Below are positions 53,675-61,771 of a stretch of DNA of 64,000 nt, piece after piece. The notes under the pieces were generated by a model, which saw only the letters and a program-made list of their open reading frames with translations, was not told where the DNA came from and searched no databases. This DNA comes from RPRC01 sp034933285 (GTDB taxonomy: Bacteria > Desulfobacterota > Desulfuromonadia > Geobacterales > Geobacteraceae), in assembly GCA_034933285.1 (NCBI GenBank), contig JAYFNT010000016.1, positions 19,054 through 83,053 of the forward strand, written 5' to 3'. Position 1 is the stretch's first letter; each line of letters opens with the position of its first letter. The translations under genes and the position numbers were made by a program.

Positions 53675-54796
53675 TCAGGCATCCTGTCTCTCCCCCCGAA
53701 CCGCGGATGCTCTTGCATGGGCGACCCGGCAAAAGTACCCGACTGGAGTATCGAGCTCACCTGTTTCGAGATGTGCATGAGCAGGACACCAGAGGCAGAG
53801 GTTGACGATTGGACACCTTTGACAATTTTCCCTATATTCAGGCCTCCGTGACCGCATGTCACGCACCTGCGGCACTAACTGTTCCCAGGCTTCACGAAGT
53901 GAACCCTGACGAAGATCGCAGATCGTCTCCGGAGCCCAGAGTGAAGAGCAGAGACGGAATGTCCCATCGTAACCGACATTGAAGCTGCTGACCCCCAATC
54001 CGCACTGGAACAGGTGGTCGCAGCCCGTGTGGGTAAATTCCTCTTTTATGAGGATGTCGCAGTTTTTCTGCAACGACGCGAACCGCCCCTCGTCAGCTCT
54101 CTCCAGAGCCACAATCTCCTCGGGTGTCAGGCGTTCGGCCTTGATCATCAGGTTCCGTTCCTCATTGCGGTCAAAACGGAGGTGAAGCTGGGGATCAAAG
54201 CGGAAAAAGTCTTTGGTACGGGCACGGCAAAAGTCGGCAATGGCTGGAAGCTCATGGAAATTGGAGCGGATGGCCATAGCCTTGAGACGGACCTTGACTC
54301 CGCACTCCAAGAGCCGAGTCAGGCCGGTCGTAAAGGCATCGAAAGAACCTGGCCGGCCGGTGACGCGTTCATAGGTCTCTTCCGTTGCACCATAAACGGT
54401 GATTTCCATATCACGAGGTGGATACTTCCTGAACAGCGCGATATGTTCATCCCGAATGAGAGTTGCATTGGTGAATACGGAAACCAGTAGCCCCTTTCTT
54501 TTCAGGAGCAGATAGATCTCGGGAAAATCCTCCCGGAGAAGCGGCTCGCCTCCGGATATGAGAACCCAGACGGCCCCGAGAGCCACTGCCTGATCGGCAA
54601 TGTTGCCTATTTCCCGCGGCGTCATCTCTCGGGAATGAGCAAGCCGGTCCCCGGCAGGCAGATTGATATAACAGTGACGGCAATCATTGTTGCATCGGGC
54701 CGTGATTTCAAGGTCGAAGGAAAGAAGACCATGATTTTTTTTCATTGTAGCCCAAAGGGGAAAATCACTGATTTCGATAGTCGTTGACTGTTTCAT
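53675..54796 (-). CDS. Radical SAM/SPASM peptide maturase 3
   Basis: A 373-residue enzyme with the SAM cluster motif C35-NND-C39-RH-C42, GGEPLL, and a C-terminal SPASM region with CQRCPIVNLCLWCPAH holding auxiliary clusters. Such enzymes install thioether, C-C or epimeric modifications on ribosomal peptides with PqqD-type help. ATG 54796 overlaps the stop of the S26 peptidase gene as ATGA, implying translational coupling. Similar in length and layout to maturase 2 (55671-56861) but clearly a separate paralogue. Confidence 0.9.
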   Translation of the reverse strand: MKQSTTIEISDFPLWATMKKNHGLLSFDLEITARCNNDCRHCYINLPAGDRLAHSREMTPREIGNIADQAVALGAVWVLISGGEPLLREDFPEIYLLLKRKGLLVSVFTNATLIRDEHIALFRKYPPRDMEITVYGATEETYERVTGRPGSFDAFTTGLTRLLECGVKVRLKAMAIRSNFHELPAIADFCRARTKDFFRFDPQLHLRFDRNEERNLMIKAERLTPEEIVALERADEGRFASLQKNCDILIKEEFTHTGCDHLFQCGLGVSSFNVGYDGTFRLCSSLWAPETICDLRQGSLREAWEQLVPQVRDMRSRRPEYRENCQRCPIVNLCLWCPAHAHLETGELDTPVGYFCRVAHARASAVRGERQDA

Positions 54797-55296
54797 ATGG
54801 GATGAATCCATTTTCCTGCAAAAGGTTTCAGGGCATACCGCACACTCGCTACCAATCGCGTCAACAAACAGCGGTTCGACAGCCAGGCAATGAGGAATCT
54901 CTCAGGTCCGAGACCGAACCGCGCCGGCCTGCCCCCACGTTCCACCTTGACGACACGTCCGATAATGATTGATGTCGGAATTCGTCCGTCAGGCATACTA
55001 TTGTTGTCACCTTTGATAAGACACCCTTCGCGCGAAACATCCACAATGCGATGGACCATCAGTTGATTGTTGGAAGGATTGATGAACGGCACAATATCGC
55101 CTCGGCGAATGCATAAAGACACCGGCGACACAATAAGGACATCACCATCGCGGATGAAGGGGGTCATGCTGCTGCCGCGCGCAGTAAAACGAAACGGCAC
55201 GTTTTTTTCCAGCACAGCTTCCATTAATTCAGCAAAAGCGGTACCTGACATGCCGTGCGATTTCAGGCTCGATGTTACGTATGATCCATCGCTCAT
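54793..55296 (-). CDS. S26-family signal peptidase-like protease
   Basis: About 167 residues with FTARGSSMTPFIRDGDVLIV (catalytic Ser in SSMTP), then RGDIVPF, MVHRIVDV and LIKGDNNSMPDGR (box E). The HR after box C, with no Lys-containing YVKR-type box, suggests the Ser/His archaeal-eukaryotic (SipW-like) mechanism. It has a single short hydrophobic C-terminal segment. In this operon it is the best candidate to remove the leader of the precursor. A TTG at 55335 also opens the frame; ATG 55296 is my choice. It overlaps neighbours at both ends. Confidence 0.82.
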   Translation of the reverse strand: MSDGSYVTSSLKSHGMSGTAFAELMEAVLEKNVPFRFTARGSSMTPFIRDGDVLIVSPVSLCIRRGDIVPFINPSNNQLMVHRIVDVSREGCLIKGDNNSMPDGRIPTSIIIGRVVKVERGGRPARFGLGPERFLIAWLSNRCLLTRLVASVRYALKPFAGKWIHPI

Positions 55297-55324
55297 TGGT
55301 AGTTGTCCGGTTGTTTCCGTATGG

Positions 55325-55621
55325 CTAGTGAACAATCACCATTTTCCGGCGTAACAGTTCAGCAACCAGCCCAAGCACATCCTGTTCGACGACCCCAGGC
55401 GCCGTGCCGTACTCAGCCGCTAGCTCCGCCGCAATTTCCTTCAACGAATTCTCGCCGTCAAGGCGTGACCAGATGGCCCTGCCGGTTTCATTCAGAGTGA
55501 AGAGTTCATCATCCATATCGCCGATGCCTGATACAAGGGGCACAATGATCAGCTCCCCTTCGATGACACGTGCCACAATATCCTCCGACGGAACATAGAC
55601 TTGGTCAAGTGCGATATCCAT
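55325..55621 (-). CDS. PqqD-like peptide chaperone (RRE domain)
   Basis: A 98-residue PqqD-family protein: SEDIVARVIEGELIIVPL, DELFTLNETGRAIWSRLDG, then LAAEYGTAPGVVEQDVLGLV and AELLRRKMVIVH. The TLNETGRAIW segment is the winged-helix recognition element that binds leader peptides. It should present the precursor to the radical SAM enzymes. It lies between maturase 2 and the protease with short gaps or overlaps. Confidence 0.92.
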   Translation of the reverse strand: MDIALDQVYVPSEDIVARVIEGELIIVPLVSGIGDMDDELFTLNETGRAIWSRLDGENSLKEIAAELAAEYGTAPGVVEQDVLGLVAELLRRKMVIVH

Positions 55622-55670
55622 TCATCATTCTCCTCTTTGCAGTATTTGCTTCCCGCACTGTACTCCCCTG

Positions 55671-56861
55671 TCAGGTTTCGGGCTGAAGCGTCGCCCCCCG
55701 GGCTTTCACAAACCCGACCACCCGCGCCTGCCAACCCTCGACTTCCCAGGCATGCTCCCGCTCACCGAGGAGTCCAAGGTACCGGGCCTCTGCGTGGGCA
55801 ACCAGGCACAAATACTCTACTGGAGTGTCAAGGGAGCCGTGCTCAAGCCACGATTTCGCAGGGCACTGCTGACAGAGCCCTTTGAGAAAACATCGGGCAC
55901 AGCGGCGGAGGTAGTCGGGGTTGGCCGCCCTGATCTTCCTGATGGCGGGAAACGATTCCTCCAGTGCATGTTTCAGGGTCGCTTTATGCAGATCGACAAC
56001 GGTTTCGGCATTGCGTAAGGAAAGGCAGAGCTGTGCACGGCCATAGGCGTCAACACAGGTCCCGTGGCCGGCGCCGCACGTGAAAAGCCGATCGCCCGGC
56101 GGGCCCATGAACCTGCCGCAGAACTGCACCATGTCTTTCAGATAGCGGGGATTGCGCGAATGAGCGGCAACCGTCTCCTCCGGCGTTGCCCGCAGCCTGG
56201 TGATGCGGGCATTCTTTGCGGGGTCATCGCGGCGGTGGCGAAGATCGAAATTCATGGAGGAAACCGGCATAGTATTCATCGACGGAATGGTTGACGCCCA
56301 CGCCTCGAAGGCCTCTTGTTCTCCTTCCTGAAAATGGAACTTTGGACCCTTCACGATGAAAGGAACCTTGTGGCGAAGCAGAAGGTCAACACCGCGGCGG
56401 AACTCGGAGAAGGCCCCCTCATGACCGGCAACCCGGTCATAGGTATCAGGTCTCATCCCGTAGACGGAAACCTCCACTACCCGACCTGGAGGGAGCTTCG
56501 ACAAGAGTTCGGCAAGTTCGGTAGTGATGAGCCGGGCGTTCGTAAATAAAATAACCTGCATCCCGAGATGCCGGGTAAAGCGATAGAGTTCGATCAGGTC
56601 GTCGCGCAGAAGTGGTTCACCGCCGGTAAAGCGGACAGCCAGACAGCCGAGAGCGGCCGCCTGGGTCAATACTCCCTTGACAAAATCCGTGCTCATTTCG
56701 CAGCTGAGTGCCTCGGCATCACTCTCCGGTAGATTGATGCAGCAGTGGATGCAGTTGTTGTTGCACCGCTCCGTCAACTCTATGTCTATCTGGCTTAAAA
56801 GCGGTTTCTTTTCAAGCCAGATATTGGATTCGTGGAACGTGCGTGTTTGTACGTAGGTCAT
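55671..56861 (-). CDS. Radical SAM/SPASM peptide maturase 2
   Basis: A 396-residue enzyme with C33-NNN-C37-IH-C40, FTGGEPLLRDDL and a SPASM tail CARCFLKGLCQQCPAKSW. The frame opens upstream at 56987, but ATG 56861 overlaps the stop of the upstream fusion gene as ATGA and leads directly into the family start. It should modify the precursor peptide. Compared with maturase 3 it shares the LDTPVEYLCLVAHA-type C-terminus, a hallmark shared by all three enzymes of this operon. Confidence 0.9.
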   Translation of the reverse strand: MTYVQTRTFHESNIWLEKKPLLSQIDIELTERCNNNCIHCCINLPESDAEALSCEMSTDFVKGVLTQAAALGCLAVRFTGGEPLLRDDLIELYRFTRHLGMQVILFTNARLITTELAELLSKLPPGRVVEVSVYGMRPDTYDRVAGHEGAFSEFRRGVDLLLRHKVPFIVKGPKFHFQEGEQEAFEAWASTIPSMNTMPVSSMNFDLRHRRDDPAKNARITRLRATPEETVAAHSRNPRYLKDMVQFCGRFMGPPGDRLFTCGAGHGTCVDAYGRAQLCLSLRNAETVVDLHKATLKHALEESFPAIRKIRAANPDYLRRCARCFLKGLCQQCPAKSWLEHGSLDTPVEYLCLVAHAEARYLGLLGEREHAWEVEGWQARVVGFVKARGATLQPET

Positions 56862-58945
56862 AGTAAGTTTTTGCGAGTATTTTTGACGGCAGTGAAATAG
56901 CGATTCGGCTGTGCCTCTTTTGGACTCAACAGGTTTTTCAGTACAGGCACCATTTCTCCGCTCTTGTTGATATTCACCACATAACAAGGGAGCTGCTGTA
57001 CCATCAGTTCAAGCAGATCGAAAGTCTTTGCCCACCAGTTTGCATCCACAAAGGGACGGACAAGGCAGGCGAGCAAGCGGCGAGTTATCTCCCCCCGGTC
57101 GACTAGCGGTAGGATGGCGTTCTCTCCTGTATGCTCTATAAAACAGAGTGCGCGGAGAGGCGCGCCAGCTGAGGAGGCCGGCGGCCCATCACCGTGGTTC
57201 CAGATACCGAAGACCTGCCAATTATCGTCCCGGCGAAGGACAATGTTGCTTTCGGCAGAAAGAATCTCCCCCTGAATCTCACCTTTCCCATAGTAATCCA
57301 TCAGCATATTCACAATGGTGGATTTGCCGGATCCGGAGTGAGCGGCAAAGAGCACGCCTTCTCCATTGATGATTGCACCTGCTGTAGTAAGAAAACAGCC
57401 TTGGCGGTCAGCCAGCAGCCGCGTAATCAGGACCGAGTCAGAGGGAAAGATGGTCAGGGAGTCTAGACCTCCTGTTCGCCAGCGCTCGCGTCCGGCATCG
57501 CCACTATAGATGCGCCCACGGCTGTGGTCAGCTGTGAAGGTTGCTACCTGGGAGAGGGACCGATTGTCCGGTTGAGGCACTATGCCGAGATAAATGTATG
57601 ATCCGTGGGGACCATGCTGCCTGAAAATCGTCCATGGAAACTTGCGATAGAGTTCCTTGCCAAGATCGTGTCCACTGAGGGCAGGAATTTCAAAGTGGTG
57701 ACGAATGGTTACCGTATCCTCTCCGGGCCCTTCAACGCGGAAAGTCGTTAGTTTTTTGTCAAAAGTAGTTTCGGTAAAAGGCAGTTCGCTTTCGAGCTGA
57801 ATGGTTATATCGGCAAACCGGAAAAAGCGACGATGATTCGTCTTCCACTCTTCCTTGAAGCGCCTGTTCTCCAAAGCGACTTCACACAGGTATTCAACAG
57901 GCGCAGAAAATCGACCGTGCTCCAACCAGCCGTAAACCGCACACCAGCGGCAGTCTTTGCGAAGATCGCAGGAACCGCAACGAGCCGTATACTCCTTACT
58001 ACGGAACGCTCTGTCTGCCAGTGAAGGAATAAACTCTTCCCAACATGCGCGAACAGTTCCCTTGCGAAGATCGTAGCGTAGTGAGGGTTCTTTAAGAAAA
58101 GAGCAGAAGGTCATACCTCCGTAAGGATCAATATGGAAGTCCCTGCGACGGGCGATACAACTGGCAAAGATGCGATCATCACCTTCGGTATGCCCGCATT
58201 GATAACCGTGCGACTCTTCATAGGAGAGATCCGGCTGGTCGAGCGCCACAACATCCCGAGGATCAAGGCGCTGGCGGGTGATTTCAGCATTGATCTCCGG
58301 ATCATGACAAGAGGAACGGTAGAGCCACGGAGCACCGACACGCCAATGAGGGCTCAGGGACTTGGCCAGCCCCAGCATATCCTCCCATTCATGCCAGTTG
58401 CCCTTCATCGGCACAAGCTGGACGGTAAAGCCTGCCCCTGCTTCTTTGAGGTAGCGGAATCCCTGCATGACTTGTTCAAAGCCATCGGGGTTCCGGGTAA
58501 TCTGGAAGTAGGTTTCTTTGGTGGCCCCATAAAGAGCAACCATCTTGTTTCCCTTACGCTTGAGCAAGCGGGCAATTTCCTGCGTAATGAGAGTCCCGTT
58601 GGTGTTTAGTGAGTAGGAGACCGCTTTGGCGGTAACGTAATCGAAGATTTCAATAAAATCAGGCCGCAGCATCGGTTCACCGCCGGAAAGTGACCACTGG
58701 CGTGTTCCCAGTGCCCGTGCCTCATCGATGATGCACCTGAGTTCGTCAAAAGAGAGTTCCCTGCTCTTCTCCTGGTCAGCAGGGGGGATTCTCAGCCAGC
58801 AATGAAGACAATTGTTGTTGCATCGGTAGGTCAGATCGAGATGACCTTCAAAAGGAAGGCGTATATCGATAATTTTGTTTTGCAGGCAATCGTAACTATT
58901 GGCGAAGTTTTTCTCAGCTTTCACGACGTATCCTTCTGACAACAT
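56858..58945 (-). CDS. Radical SAM/SPASM enzyme fused to HPr-kinase-like domain
   Basis: A 695-residue two-part protein. Residues 30-380 are a radical SAM/SPASM maturase: C42-NNN-C46-LH-C49, LSGGEPML, then CGSCDLRKDCRWCAVYGW. Residues 390-690 carry a PqqD-free C-terminal domain with a P-loop FAAHSGSGKSTIVNML near residue 540, as in HPr kinase/ScmC-like ATPases, preceded by strands like those of HprK N-terminal partners. HPr-kinase-like enzymes in lasso clusters phosphorylate the peptide's C-terminal Ser. A single-chain fusion with a maturase is unusual. First gene after the precursor, behind an attenuator-like hairpin. Confidence 0.88.
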   Translation of the reverse strand: MLSEGYVVKAEKNFANSYDCLQNKIIDIRLPFEGHLDLTYRCNNNCLHCWLRIPPADQEKSRELSFDELRCIIDEARALGTRQWSLSGGEPMLRPDFIEIFDYVTAKAVSYSLNTNGTLITQEIARLLKRKGNKMVALYGATKETYFQITRNPDGFEQVMQGFRYLKEAGAGFTVQLVPMKGNWHEWEDMLGLAKSLSPHWRVGAPWLYRSSCHDPEINAEITRQRLDPRDVVALDQPDLSYEESHGYQCGHTEGDDRIFASCIARRRDFHIDPYGGMTFCSFLKEPSLRYDLRKGTVRACWEEFIPSLADRAFRSKEYTARCGSCDLRKDCRWCAVYGWLEHGRFSAPVEYLCEVALENRRFKEEWKTNHRRFFRFADITIQLESELPFTETTFDKKLTTFRVEGPGEDTVTIRHHFEIPALSGHDLGKELYRKFPWTIFRQHGPHGSYIYLGIVPQPDNRSLSQVATFTADHSRGRIYSGDAGRERWRTGGLDSLTIFPSDSVLITRLLADRQGCFLTTAGAIINGEGVLFAAHSGSGKSTIVNMLMDYYGKGEIQGEILSAESNIVLRRDDNWQVFGIWNHGDGPPASSAGAPLRALCFIEHTGENAILPLVDRGEITRRLLACLVRPFVDANWWAKTFDLLELMVQQLPCYVVNINKSGEMVPVLKNLLSPKEAQPNRYFTAVKNTRKNLL

Positions 58946-58953
58946 GACAAAAC

Positions 58954-59003
58954 TGAAAAAGCCCTGATGTCACGACTGTATCAGTACACCGTAACATCAG
59001 GGC
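58954..59003 (-). terminator. Intercistronic terminator between precursor and enzymes
   Basis: GCCCTGATGT (58961-58970 on the plus strand) pairs perfectly with ACATCAGGGC (58994-59003); the minus-strand transcript then reads TTTTTCAG. It would end most transcripts after the precursor gene, giving high precursor and low enzyme levels, a usual RiPP arrangement. Confidence 0.78.
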
Positions 59004-59060
59004 AAGAGCAAAATCCTGGTGACCTCATCCCGAAAAAGACAAATGGATACAAGGTCTGGG

Positions 59061-59243
59061 TTATGAATTTGGTCGTGAGCTACAGGTATCACATTGATTC
59101 CCGCCATGATAGCAGTTGCCATCAGTTTCATTTGCCCCCGCAGCGTACCCCGATTTGCATGCGTCCAACACGTTTTCCCTGGGTTGCTTGCGTGTGATGA
59201 CGATCAACTGAGGTGTTTCCCAATTTTTGAATTCAGCACTCAT
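59061..59243 (-). CDS. RiPP precursor peptide candidate, 60 residues
   Basis: The product starts MSAEFKNWETPQLIVITRKQ, continues PRENVLDACKSGYAAG and ends QCDTCSSRPNS. The N-terminal half (W-x2-P-x-L-I-V-x2-R then P-x-E-x-V-L-x2-C-K) looks like a conserved leader; the second half is small-residue and Cys-rich: C29, C44, C51, C54, with Gly and Asn between, typical of a modified core. The last residue is Ser. AGGAGG with seven-base spacing precedes ATG 59243. It is first in the operon, upstream of a terminator and six processing genes. It is not known to me by name. Confidence 0.8.
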   Translation of the reverse strand: MSAEFKNWETPQLIVITRKQPRENVLDACKSGYAAGANETDGNCYHGGNQCDTCSSRPNS

Positions 59244-59379
59244 GACTTGCCTCCTTTTTATGGTACGCCGATAGCCTGTTTTCCGATTTTATACTATAGC
59301 TGAAGGTATTCAAGCAATATTTAATCTGGTGCATGAAGGTTTCTCTCCATACCGAAAGGAGTTACTTCCCTTGGGCTGA

Positions 59380-59582
59380 GGTCGGTCGTCAATAGCGGAC
59401 ACCAAACTTTTATGCTGCTCTTAGCTCTTTGAAATATAGCTGCTCGAATCCAGCCGGCGAGAGATAGCCCAATCGCTTTTGTCGCCTTTGGCGGTTGTAG
59501 AAGATTTCGATGTACTCGGTAATCTCCAGCATTGCCTCTCTCCGGGTCGCGTAGCGGCGATGGTGGACCAACTCGTTTTTCA
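59380..59582 (-). mobile_element. IS3-family orfB 3' fragment with element end
   Basis: The frame reads LKNELVHHRRYATRREAMLE, ITEYIEIFYNRQRRQKRLGY and LSPAGFEQLYFKELRAA, the end of an IS3 integrase (rve_3). The sequence TGGTGTCCGCTATTGACGAC (59389-59408 in plus-strand reading) looks like the element's terminal repeat. The remainder of the element is missing. Confidence 0.75.
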
Positions 59583-59639
59583 ACATACCCCAGGGAAGAA
59601 AACCTCTTAACTCGAGAAGTCTCCCTTTTACTAACCACC

Positions 59640-59700
59640 GGGGGTGGTCAAAATTCGGTGATCACAGGTGGTCAATTTTCGGTTGTCATTTCCAATCCTC
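59640..59700 (+). mobile_element. IS21-like end repeats
   Basis: GGTGGTCAAAATTCGG and GGTGGTCAATTTTCGG lie 20 bases apart with GTGATCAC between; such repeated transposase-binding blocks border IS21-type elements. No istA or istB coding sequence is nearby, so only an end remains. Low confidence. Confidence 0.4.
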
Positions 59701-60478
59701 CTGTGGTTTGTCTTTGGGCGGCAAACCTAAACGTACCGTAGAGGGGCATTTCCCTTCAATGTTTCAGAAACTTATTTTGGACAAATATGGTGTGCAATAT
59801 AATTTGCATCTGCAATACATTTTTACAGTCGGCTATATCATTATATTAACAGCGTGGAAGAGCGAAATACAGCGTTTTCGCGCAATAATGGTTGCTATAT
59901 CAATTCTTCAGACTCCCCACATGCTTCTAACATACTTATTTCAAACAGTATTTTATATTATTAAATTGGCACGACCCATGCTATTCATTAAAAATAACAT
60001 GGCATAGCACAACTGTTTGCATGTTTAACTCATCAAGTGTGAGTTAAAATAACGTTGTTTACATTTTCGGCGTAAAAGAGGCTGAAGTGTTTATCTCAGA
60101 AGGATACCCTGATGGTCATTAACAATAAAATGCGCCTGACCCCACTTCAGAGGCAGGAGATCTACAAATAGAGCAAGAAGACGGTACGTGCCCAAGCAAA
60201 TAACCGACATGATCCTGTGTATACAGCGTGGCCGAATCCACAACTTTTTATGTGCTGCAAAAACTAAACTTGTTTCCATCCGGAAACGGTCTTTTTGATT
60301 CGGCCGATGTCCTCACCCTGACGGGCAGCCTTTGCTGTTCAATCCGGTGAGGCTGGATTGTCCGCCCTGGCGGTGTCAACCAGCAGGCTTGCTTATGCGA
60401 CATACCTGACCAGCTTGCTATAAACAGTGATATTAAAAAGCTCATTATCTTTTTGATAAGCCCATGTGAGGGAGTATT
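59701..60478. other. AT-rich stretch without a recognisable gene
   Basis: The reading frames here are short and lack ribosome binding sites or recognised motifs. Some GC-rich parts (60290-60400) may be decayed coding sequence. It likely holds the promoter of the PAS gene. Confidence 0.4.
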
Positions 60479-61027
60479 ATGAGGCATAGAGAACTAAGTA
60501 CATCCATTAAGCGACGTAACATATACAGTCAAAGAAAAAGAAATGCTGTCAAAGATGTAACATCAGAGAAGATATGTGATTCATTAAACATTGACATGCT
60601 GAGTGCAGAGGATACCAAATGGCTTTCTACACCTCCAGGGAATTGCGTTCAAGTTTTGGACGAATATGGATGTCTGATGGCTGTTAATCAAACCTGGCTT
60701 AAGGCAACTCACTATAAGCGAGATGAAGTAATCGGTCATTGGTTTGGAGAATTTCTGGTGTCATGTGATATAAGCCAATTCATGAACTATTTACATAATG
60801 TTGGAAGACCAGGACAAAAGAGCAATTTAATTTTGCGTATGCTGCGCGAAGACAGGTCTATTATCTTTGTCAGCTGCTACACTACCATCATATATGATGA
60901 GTATAATATTCATAGGAAATTCAATTGCACTTTGGAAGATATAACAAATTTCATTCTTGTTAACAGTGAACTCATGAATGATAATGATTGCATCCATCTA
61001 TCGTGTGAAACAGCTAATCTCGATTAA
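60479..61027 (+). CDS. PAS-domain protein
   Basis: A 182-residue protein, mostly one PAS domain (NCVQVLDEYGCLMAVNQTWL, DEVIGHWFGEFLVSCDISQ). No kinase, GGDEF or helix-turn-helix output domain is present, so it may be a stand-alone sensor or a truncated signalling protein. GTGAGGGAG lies before ATG 60479. Genes downstream on the same strand are an IHF-like protein and a porin, but gaps of about 280 and 185 bases suggest separate units. Confidence 0.75.
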   Translation: MRHRELSTSIKRRNIYSQRKRNAVKDVTSEKICDSLNIDMLSAEDTKWLSTPPGNCVQVLDEYGCLMAVNQTWLKATHYKRDEVIGHWFGEFLVSCDISQFMNYLHNVGRPGQKSNLILRMLREDRSIIFVSCYTTIIYDEYNIHRKFNCTLEDITNFILVNSELMNDNDCIHLSCETANLD

Positions 61028-61310
61028 AGGTCGTGTAAACATGCTATGAACGAAGCAACCACACTTGATGCAGAAACTTGATATACCCAGCCTTATTCTC
61101 TTTATAATCATGAAAATGTAAAATATAGAATTAATTACAATAAATTTAGCTATACATGCATGTAATTACTGTATGAGGCTTAGGAATAGTTCGCCCTAAA
61201 TTGAGCGATACGATGTATACCCTGATGCGATGTAAGGGTCTTTGACATTATGAGGTGGCGCAATTTATACGCTAGTATCAATAATCGTTGCCAGCTCAGG
61301 AGGATAAAAA

Positions 61311-61586
61311 ATGAATAAATGTGATCTTATAGAAGTTCTCTCCGAGAAAATGAATCTCTCCCTGAAACGGTCTGAGGTGGTAATAAGTACGATCTTCAAT
61401 ACCATGTCAGATGCTCTTCATAAAGGCGAGCGAATCGAATTACGTGGATTTGGCAGTTTCTTTGTCAGGGACTATAAACCATATATAGGAAGGAATCCAA
61501 AGACAGGGATGGCAATTTATGTGAAACAGAAGAAACTTCCCTTCTTCAGGGTCGGTAAAAAACTAAAACTGAGAATTGGTGTTTAA
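61311..61586 (+). CDS. IHF/HU-family DNA-binding protein
   Basis: A 91-residue protein with the bacterial histone-like fold: MNKCDLIEVLSEKMNLSLKR, RIELRGFGSFFVRDYKPYIG and RNPKTGMAIYVKQKKLPFFR. GRNPKTG is the arm that bends DNA. The GFGSF and RNPKTG forms are closest to IHF subunit beta. AGGAGG before ATG 61311 fixes the start. It would shape nucleoid and promoter structure. Confidence 0.9.
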   Translation: MNKCDLIEVLSEKMNLSLKRSEVVISTIFNTMSDALHKGERIELRGFGSFFVRDYKPYIGRNPKTGMAIYVKQKKLPFFRVGKKLKLRIGV

Positions 61587-61771
61587 GATGCAGTTGAGGT
61601 CCATGATATTGAACAACAGATGGACGTCGTTGTGTCGAATTACTAAAAAATACGGGGGACCACCCTCGGTCTTTGAAAGCGGCCGGAAAACTGGCGAAGA
61701 TACCAATTAAGAGCTTCATATTGCAATGCAAAGTTGCATGAGCCAATTTTTAATTCAGCAGGGAGTCTTAG

